From: Flaviramulus sp. BrNp1-15
Lineage (GTDB): Bacteria; Bacteroidota; Bacteroidia; Flavobacteriales; Flavobacteriaceae
Direction of reading: 5' to 3'
NCBI RefSeq assembly: GCF_022259695.1
Contig: NZ_CP092099.1
Coordinates: 62,001-126,000 of the forward strand
Length of the DNA stretch: 64,000 nucleotides
The position numbers and the translations under genes were made by a program. The notes below the pieces were generated by a model. That model was given only the letters and a program-made list of their open reading frames with translations, was not told the DNA's origin and did not search any database. This document shows positions 61,195-64,000 of this stretch, piece by piece (within the stretch, counting starts at the first letter, position 1; every line of letters starts with the position of its first letter).

Positions 61195-62442
61195 ATGAAA
61201 CACTTGCTCGCTTTTTTATCAGTCATTTTAATGGCTAGCACAACTATTGCTCAAACTATTGCTCAAACTATTGAGGTATGCCATTCTTGCCCAACTTCAA
61301 CTTTACAAAGTGCCATTACACAAGCTAAAGATTTTGATACTATTCTTGTAAAAAAAGGCTCTTATAAAGAGTACAATATTGTTGTAAATAAACCACTCAC
61401 TATTATTGGAGAAAACTACCCAGTAATTGATGGAGAGTTAAAAGGTGAAATAATTACAATTGTTTCAGACAATGTAACAATCGATGGTTTATTCATCATT
61501 AATGTTGGAACTAGTTATACTGAAGATTATGCAGCTATTCGTGTTATAAAGAGCAAAAACTTTATTATTCAAAATGTAGTATTAGAAAAATTGTTTTTTG
61601 GTATTTATCTTGAAAAATCAAGCTACGGGAAAGTATTTCACAACAAAATTATTGGAGATGCCATTGAAGAATACAACTCTGGAAATGGCATACAATTATG
61701 GTACAGCAATCATATAGAAATAGAACATAACTATGTAGAACATGTTCGTGATGGAATTTATCTAGAGTTTTCTGATGATTGTTTAATCAAGAATAATGTA
61801 AGTGCAGAAAATTTGCGTTATGGTTTACATTTTATGTTTTCTAATGATGACATTTACCAAGACAACACTTTTGAAAATAACGGAGCAGGGGTTGCTGTTA
61901 TGTTTTCAAAAAAAATTAAAATGTATAATAATACCTTTAAAAAAAATTGGGGAACGGCATCTTATGGTATGCTTTTAAAAGAAATTAATGATGCAGAAAT
62001 TATTGGTAATACTTTTGAAGAAAACACTATAGGAATAAACATAGAAGGCTCAAACAGAATAACCTATAAAAACAACAACTTTACCAATAATGGTTGGGCT
62101 ATTAAAGTTCGTGGTGCTTGCTATTCAAATAAATTTATTGAAAATAATTTCCTTTACAATTCTTTTGATATTGCTTATAACAGTAAAGTAAATGATAATG
62201 TTTTTGATAGAAATTTCTGGAGTAATTACACCGGGTACGATTTAGATAAAAACGGTGTTGGAGACACGCCTTACAGACCTGTAAAACTATTCTCGTATAT
62301 TGTAAATCGAACACCAGAAACCATTATTTTATTGCGTAGTTTATTTATAGATATTATAGATTTTTCTGAAAAAGTATCTCCTGTATTTACACCAGATAAT
62401 TTGCTAGACAACAATCCGCTAACTAAAAAAATAACATGGTAG
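61195..62442 (+). CDS. nosD: NosD periplasmic maturation protein
   Basis: NosD is a periplasmic right-handed beta-helix protein needed, with NosF and NosY, for CuZ assembly. It has 415 residues. The signal peptide is followed by a tandem 12-bp repeat that gives the TIAQTIAQTIE stretch. Then come many carbohydrate-binding/sugar-hydrolase-like parallel-beta repeats (NVTIDGLFI, NHIEIEHNYVEHVRDGIYLEFSD, NNVSAENLRYGLHFMFSN, KIKMYNNTFKKNWGTASYGM), and the final FDRNFWSNYTGYDLDKNGVGDTPYRP. The ATG of nosF overlaps its end by 7 bp. Confidence 0.95.
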   Translation: MKHLLAFLSVILMASTTIAQTIAQTIEVCHSCPTSTLQSAITQAKDFDTILVKKGSYKEYNIVVNKPLTIIGENYPVIDGELKGEIITIVSDNVTIDGLFIINVGTSYTEDYAAIRVIKSKNFIIQNVVLEKLFFGIYLEKSSYGKVFHNKIIGDAIEEYNSGNGIQLWYSNHIEIEHNYVEHVRDGIYLEFSDDCLIKNNVSAENLRYGLHFMFSNDDIYQDNTFENNGAGVAVMFSKKIKMYNNTFKKNWGTASYGMLLKEINDAEIIGNTFEENTIGINIEGSNRITYKNNNFTNNGWAIKVRGACYSNKFIENNFLYNSFDIAYNSKVNDNVFDRNFWSNYTGYDLDKNGVGDTPYRPVKLFSYIVNRTPETIILLRSLFIDIIDFSEKVSPVFTPDNLLDNNPLTKKITW

Positions 62443-63143
62443 ATATTCAAAATTTATATAAAAAATTTGGTAAAAACCAGGTACTATGTGGTTTAGATTT
62501 AACTATTAATGAAGGTGGAATTTTTGCAGTTCTTGGACCAAATGGCTCTGGAAAAACAACATTAATAAAATCTATTTTGGGTATGGTTATACCTAATAAA
62601 GGTAATATTACTGTACTTGGAGAAAACATAAAAAAAAACTCAGAATACAGACATAAAATTGATTATTTACCTCAAATAGCAAACTTTCCAAGCAATTTAA
62701 AGGTAAGAGAATTAATAAGAATGATTAAAGATTTAAGAGGTAACACCACTAAAGATGAAAAGCTTATCGAGCTTTTTAAACTAGAACCTTTTTTAGATAA
62801 AAAGCTGGGTAATCTTTCTGGTGGTACCAAACAAAAAGTAAATATAGTTTTAACGTTTATGTTTGATTGCCCTTTAATTATTTTAGATGAGCCCACCACA
62901 GGACTAGACCCTATTTCTTTAATAAGACTAAAAGATTTAATTCAAGCCGAAAAAGCTAAAGGAAAAACCATTTTAATCACTTCTCATATTATGAGTTTTG
63001 TTGAAGAAGTTTCAGATGAAATTGTATTTCTTTTAGAAGGGAAAATATACTTTAAAGGCTCTATTTCAGAATTAAAATCAAAAACAAATCAACCCGATTT
63101 CGAACATGCGATAGCATCAATACTAACAGAAAATCATGTTTAA
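62436..63143 (+). CDS. nosF: NosF ABC transporter ATPase
   Basis: NosF is the ATPase of the NosFY transporter that supports CuZ maturation. It has 235 residues. Motifs are Walker A GPNGSGKTTL, Q-loop YLPQ, signature LSGGTKQKV, Walker B LIILDEPTTGLDP and an H-loop ITSHIM. It overlaps nosD by 7 bp and nosY by 8 bp, so the three are translationally coupled. Confidence 0.95.
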   Translation: MVDIQNLYKKFGKNQVLCGLDLTINEGGIFAVLGPNGSGKTTLIKSILGMVIPNKGNITVLGENIKKNSEYRHKIDYLPQIANFPSNLKVRELIRMIKDLRGNTTKDEKLIELFKLEPFLDKKLGNLSGGTKQKVNIVLTFMFDCPLIILDEPTTGLDPISLIRLKDLIQAEKAKGKTILITSHIMSFVEEVSDEIVFLLEGKIYFKGSISELKSKTNQPDFEHAIASILTENHV

Positions 63144-63918
63144 AATATTAAAATATAGTTTTTATGATTTAATGCGTAGCCGTTGGAGTTATGTATACTT
63201 CGGTTTTTATTTATTATTAGGTATTGTGCTTTTGTTTTTAAATAACGATTTATCAAAAGCCGTAATTACCCTAATGAATGTTATTATAATTCTTGTGCCT
63301 TTAATAGGAACCATTTTTGGTGTTATGTATTATTACAATTCCAAAGAATTTACAGAACTACTTTTAGCGCAACCTTTAAAACGATCTTCCATATTTTTAG
63401 GTCAGTATTTAGGAGTATCACTATCGCTTTCTATGAGTTTAATTTTAGGCTTAGGCATACCATTTATGTTTTATGGCTTGTTTAGAAGCAATGCCATTTG
63501 GGACTTTTCATTATTATTAATTACAGGTGTGTTTTTAACTTTAATATTTACCGCACTAGCTTTTAACATAGCATTAACTAACGAAAACAAGATTAAAGGA
63601 TTTGGATACGCTATACTTTTATGGCTGTTTTTAGCTATTATATATGATGGTATATTTTTAATGTCTTTAATAGTTTTTGAAGAATATCCATTAGATAAAT
63701 TATCATTAATTGGCACTATGCTTAATCCCATAGATTTATCTAGAACTCTAATTTTATTAAAGTTGGATATTTCTGCACTCTTAGGTTATACTGGCGCTAT
63801 ATTTAAACAGTTTTTTGGAACAAACTTTGGGTTAGTAGTTTCGTTTATTATGTTATTAATTTGGATTATTTTACCAATTATTAGAATTGCAGTAAAATCA
63901 AGAAAAAAAGATTTTTAA
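63136..63918 (+). CDS. nosY: NosY ABC transporter permease
   Basis: NosY is the membrane partner of NosF. It has 260 residues with six predicted helices (about 19-36, 42-62, 94-118, 127-150, 158-180 and 235-253). The family start ILKYSFYDLMRSRWSYVYFGFY and the FTELLLAQPLKRSSIFLGQYLG segment are conserved. It is the last nos gene in this window; its stop overlaps a minus-strand frame by three bases. Confidence 0.93.
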   Translation: MFKILKYSFYDLMRSRWSYVYFGFYLLLGIVLLFLNNDLSKAVITLMNVIIILVPLIGTIFGVMYYYNSKEFTELLLAQPLKRSSIFLGQYLGVSLSLSMSLILGLGIPFMFYGLFRSNAIWDFSLLLITGVFLTLIFTALAFNIALTNENKIKGFGYAILLWLFLAIIYDGIFLMSLIVFEEYPLDKLSLIGTMLNPIDLSRTLILLKLDISALLGYTGAIFKQFFGTNFGLVVSFIMLLIWIILPIIRIAVKSRKKDF

Positions 63919-64000
63919 GAGTATTTATTTCTAAACCATACTTTTTGCCATTCGCGTTTTAAAATTAAAAACGAAACGTCTTCTGATAGTTTTAAAATAT
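63915..64000 (-). CDS. C-terminal end of an unidentified minus-strand gene
   Basis: A minus-strand frame enters from the right edge and stops at 63915. The 28 visible codons read LKLSEDVSFLILKREW followed by QKVWFRNKYS, a charged and aromatic C-terminus with no stop in frame. It looks protein-like, but the fragment is too short to identify. It overlaps the nosY stop by four bases. Confidence 0.4.
   Translation of the reverse strand, partial: ILKLSEDVSFLILKREWQKVWFRNKYS

Noticed and set aside
1-64000. CRISPR array, insertion sequence or rRNA operon
   Set aside because: No regularly spaced direct repeats, transposase motifs or rRNA sequence were seen on either strand.

Overview
The window is AT-rich and gene-dense and comes from a member of the Bacteroidota, most likely the family Flavobacteriaceae. 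Four things point there: the alternative complex III genes, the rplM-rpsI-rpsB-tsf ribosomal block, the near absence of Shine-Dalgarno sequences, and promoters of the form TTG-N19-TAnnTTTG (clear before rplM and rpoN). Many exported proteins are lipoproteins or outer-membrane barrels. I see no integrase, transposase, rRNA operon or CRISPR array.

Layout. 1-5923 (minus): actC (cut by the left edge), actB and actA of alternative complex III, a quinol-oxidising respiratory complex. 6231-6620: a SPOR-domain protein. 6631-13336 (minus): a seven-gene accessory cluster of leaderless proteins that I cannot assign to a described system. It has two peptidoglycan-binding enzymes, a Csp-like subtilisin and four odd low-complexity proteins, and is the best candidate for something new. 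13683-16398 (plus): lipoprotein, membrane protein, histidine kinase and NarL-type regulator, transcribed away from that cluster. 16450-20906 (minus): rimP-nusA-infB. 21042-32740: mixed housekeeping genes (universal stress protein, tRNA-Gln, DUF2723 membrane protein, NodB deacetylase, cysteine-less thioredoxin, metallophosphoesterase, polA, YgiQ-type radical SAM protein). 33000-37453: rplM, rpsI, rpsB, tsf, pyrH, frr. 37511-44877: barrel protein, RND/MMPL exporter, asnS, rpoN, PAP2-like protein. 44872-47995 (minus): barrel protein and an ExbB/ExbD energising operon. tRNA-Ser, L-asparaginase, TatD nuclease, a retropepsin-like protein and an orphan response regulator follow. 51234-51616 holds two tandem structured non-coding units and a 33-residue membrane peptide. 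51703-55691 (minus): the two 2-oxoglutarate dehydrogenase genes. 55850-63918: a barrel protein, an Rrf2 regulator and a clade-II type nitrous oxide reductase cluster (cytochrome c, fasciclin protein, nosZ, nosB-like, nosL, nosD, nosF, nosY).

Function. Complex III and the 2-oxoglutarate dehydrogenase are core respiration. The nos genes add nitrous oxide as an electron acceptor, probably controlled by the divergent Rrf2 protein, which carries three cysteines suited to an Fe-S cluster and faces two perfect palindromes. The non-coding signals most worth following are the duplicated 144-bp units behind the orphan regulator, a terminator-like hairpin in the rimP-nusA-infB leader, and paired hairpins before rpsB.
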